Below are positions 61,012 to 64,000 of a stretch of 64,000 bases of DNA, piece after piece. Location: assembly GCA_030267565.1 (NCBI GenBank), contig BRXU01000005.1, forward strand, positions 3,413,501 to 3,477,500, read 5' to 3'. Source of the DNA: Pleodorina starrii (Eukaryota; Chlorophyta; Chlorophyceae; Chlamydomonadales; Volvocaceae). The stretch's first letter is position 1, and every line of letters starts with the position of its first letter. The notes under the pieces were generated by a model, which saw nothing but the letters and a program-made list of their open reading frames with translations, was not told where the DNA came from and ran no database searches. Made by a program: the position numbers and the translations under genes.

Positions 61012-64000
61012 AGAATAGAAGGATTATGCGGGCCAGAAGGGCACGCTTCCTTATGGGGCTGCCAATGTCACCCTTGCGTCACGCTTCGCGTGTTATCGAC
61101 ACAATGAATGCATCTGACATTCCTTGGGTGGACCACCTGACAAGACAATAATGCCCTAAGACCTAAGCAACCAAAGTGAACTATCTAGGAACCCATGACT
61201 CTCCGAGCGACGTGCTAATGAAAAAGCCTACAGATGCCAGATGTCAGTGGGTGTTGGCGGGTATCGTCTCATAGCTAGGAGGTTGCCCCTGGTGGGTAAT
61301 AGAGGTGGCGGCGTCTTCCAACCCGAAAGCTGGCTGATAGATTATGTACGGTTCCCGTACAGCATTTTGCGACACCGTTTGGTTTGCCTTCACTGTTAAC
61401 TCATGCCATACTGTAAGCATTCTGAGACGTCGGCCCTACCTCAGCACGCCCCCGAAGTTCTTGCTGCTAGGGCCTACGGCAGTCTGAAATCGTGGTTGCC
61501 TGGTGAAGCCCGTGAAGGTAAATGGCAAGGACGGGATCTAGATGAGGTTGAATAAGTAGACATTGTGCTGAAGCCAAGCTTTAAGTGCACATGCTATTCC
61601 ATTCGCTGCTGGCGAAAAGGCGACCTTTCGTATGTTGGCGCACCCTGGCCCGCTGCCCTGGTTTTGTCCCAATGGGTTCCGCCATCCTAGCCGTATTTGT
61701 CTTGCATGAGCTTACGCTGCGTGCTTACTTATAAGAAATGAAAGCGGCGTCGAGCTGCGTCGTGCAGGGCCTGCAGACCACACCGAAATGCCAGGAAATG
61801 CGCAATGAGAGGCAGGCACTGCCTTGTTGAAACCATTAGGAAAGGATGTGGGAACCCACTGTCATTTGTAATCGGATATCGTGGCATTACGGGGTAGCTG
61901 CCCGTCGGATTCCCTTTCGATGTACACTCGACACCCGGAACGCGGCGTGCGCGCTTTTTGCAGGCCCCGCTCACGAAGCCCGCAGCTCATTGCAGGAATC
62001 TCTTATGATTCCTGTATCTGCTTAGCGCTATTCATTGACGCTTCAACGGATACCTGGAGTTGTCCCATGGACAATGCAGGCGGACCTGACGGGCTTGACC
62101 GACATGGCGCCGTCGCGGACGCCTCACGGACGGCGCTGCCACATTGCTGCAAGGCCGTCGCAAGTGTAACCTTACCAAATTACCATGGATTTTCCAAAAC
62201 TGCTGTACGTGCTCCCAACGCCATTTCCCATCACTTCCGTCCGACTTGCACTGTCCTGCCATTCTAGGCGCCGAGTGAACGCATGTGGGGGGCGCCTTTG
62301 AACGCCCTCCCAAAGCAGAGACAGCCTCTCCGCTGCGCCGTTAAGGCACGTGCCACAGTAGGACAAAGTGCACTGGGTGCTCCGCCGGCGCGTTGCGATG
62401 TCGCGGACTCGCGGTCCTTCATCCGGTCGTGCATCAGGTCGTGCGAGCGCCCAAGGCCACTCCGTGCAAGCGTGTAAGCGTGTGGTCAGTAGGCACCGCA
62501 AAACCCCGCAGTCCCGACAGGACTGGATGCATACGCCGCCCGCCAGTACGTGTGCAGAACCGTCAGGTGCGCTGGGACTCGAACGTTCGGTCAGTTCGGC
62601 GCTTCGTGGCCTGCGGACTGCTCCACGTGCTGGGTTCGACTTCCCTCGGGGCCTGCTCGGTCGCAAAGGGGGTTGCCCCACCCCCATCGCCTGGCGCCGC
62701 ATACCGTAGTGCACGCGGCGCGCACCGCCGTTCCCGGGGGCTAGGGCCGTAGGGCGGTGGTGTGCCCAGAAGGGGTCCGAAGCCGCTCCCGCGTGTGCAC
62801 GCACACCCCCCCCGCAGCCTCCGCGCGCAGGCTCCGTGCAAGGCGCCCGACACACGGCCTGGTAGCCTCGAGCGAGCAGAGGCACGTGCAAGCAGCAAAC
62901 AAACGGTGCCCATGTCCCAGCCCGTGTCTAGTCGATTTGAATCAAATCCAGACTGCACAGTTGGCAGTTCACACCCTGGCTTCGGTCACCGAGCACGAAT
63001 GCTCCCTCGCATCCGCTCCCGAGCTGGCGCCCGGTGCATCGCAGCGCGCAGAGCCACCCGCCGGGCCTCTCCAACGCGGGAAGGAGGGCAGCGGTGATCT
63101 GGAATGGCGCCAGCGAGTTGTGTGAGGAGGTTGAGCGAGGCGCTGCCAGCTGCGGCCGCGTGGTCTCCCCTGGGGCAGGAGGATGGGGGACAGCCACGTC
63201 CGGGAGTGTGTGTGTGGCCTGGAGCCCACCGTAACCAACCAGCGTGAGTCACGGAGTACTATCACAGTTACGTGCTTCGCTTTAGGGTCCACCGAAACAC
63301 GGTTCATCCTTGCTTTTGATCAGGTTTGATACGTGAGTGGCAAGGCAAGTCACCGCGATGTCATGGGTAGTAGACGGCCAATAGGGTTGCCCTGGTCTCC
63401 CTGGCCGGCTCACTCCACCTGAGTGGTTGGTCTTTATCCCTCCGCTGTGGGTTATTGCTTTCCGGGGTTGCCCCTAAGTTTGGTTGTTCAGGGTACAGTC
63501 TCGGGTCCCGTGGGCCTCCTGGCCTCCCGCGGTTTGGGCTTTGTTCGGCTGCAGCAGCGTCAGGTGCGGTTGAAGGTACGTGGGTGAGCCTTTGGGTCCA
63601 GTTAAAACGGTTCACTTTCATGATGCGCTTAGGGCTGGATGGTTCTGACGTGCATGTCGCGTACGGTACGGTGCCCAGATGCAGTACGCTAGGGGAAGCA
63701 CTTTGTGCAGTATGGCTACCATTTGGGGGGAGAGGGTATCCACGGATATGTCAGATAAATGATGGGTGGGAGGGAGGGGGAGGCAAAAGCTGGGGGAGGG
63801 CGCCTGAGGACGCGATGCATTGCACGATGCTTTATACGGCATACTGAACCATCATAGGCCACCCGTACGGCGGCTGCAAGTCTGCAAGTAGCGTAAACAT
63901 TAACAATAGTATCTCCTCTCTAAACCTGCAGCCAAACCCATTGGTGACTGCCATTTCTCTGCCTACTGTCTGAGGCAAGGCACCTGCTGTGGTCGACAGG
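61012..64000. other. Right-end intergenic region
   Basis: Upstream of the WD40-kinase gene. No gene with family motifs or exon structure was found on either strand. GC is moderate, unlike the coding parts. A copy of repeat module M2 lies at 63735-63755. About 62560-62880 is GC-rich with open frames on both strands that I could not support. Confidence 0.45.

Noticed and set aside
62560..62660. tRNA-like T-loops (GGGTTCGACTT, CGTTCGAGTCCC)
   Set aside because: The stems around the loops do not pair, and no acceptor or anticodon arm can be folded at the right distance.
1..64000. CRISPR arrays, bacterial operons, ribosome binding sites
   Set aside because: The window is clearly eukaryotic with spliced genes. 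The tandem repeats have no regular repeat-spacer structure.

Overview
The window looks like nuclear DNA of a volvocine or closely related chlorophycean green alga. Coding sequence is very GC-rich and full of Ala/Gly/Ser/Gln/Pro runs. Exons are short and separated by many introns with GTGAGT/GTGGGT-type donors. TGTAA polyadenylation motifs occur, and TTTTAGGG-type (Chlamydomonas telomere-like) motifs sit in introns. The gene families (receptor cyclases with bacterial-type binding domains, giant OPR-like proteins, Raf-like TKL kinases) fit this group. The species cannot be named from the sequence.

Five protein-coding genes could be rebuilt exon by exon with matching splice phases. (1) 1-11894, minus: a receptor with a signal peptide, an ABC-type solute-binding ectodomain, one membrane helix and a class III nucleotidyl cyclase domain with altered metal-site residues; its C-terminus lies beyond the left edge. 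(2) 13511-18997, minus: a complete 596-residue FAD-linked oxidase of the berberine-bridge-enzyme-like family, 8 exons. (3) 22048-37149, plus: a giant (about 3534 residues) OPR-like helical-repeat protein in 10 exons, probably an organelle RNA factor. (4) 38058-42357, plus: cytosolic ribosomal protein L4 (410 residues, 7 exons, one GC-AG intron). (5) 45728-61011, minus: a protein of about 2350 residues in 17 exons with an N-terminal helical bundle resembling the MLKL N-terminal domain, a WD40-like region, a Raf-like non-RD kinase domain and an acidic tail.

The gaps at 11895-13510, 18998-22047, 37150-38057, 42358-45727 and 61012-64000 hold no gene I could support. They have lower GC and contain promoters, 3' ends and scattered repeats.

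The most unusual non-coding signal is a set of four short repeat modules (M1-M4 here) found in both orientations in many introns of genes 1, 2, 3 and 5, but not seen in the RPL4 introns. Also notable are an intronic inverted repeat that encodes a similar coiled coil on both arms, and short telomere-like repeats in introns. The five genes show no shared pathway; two (1 and 5) look like signalling proteins.
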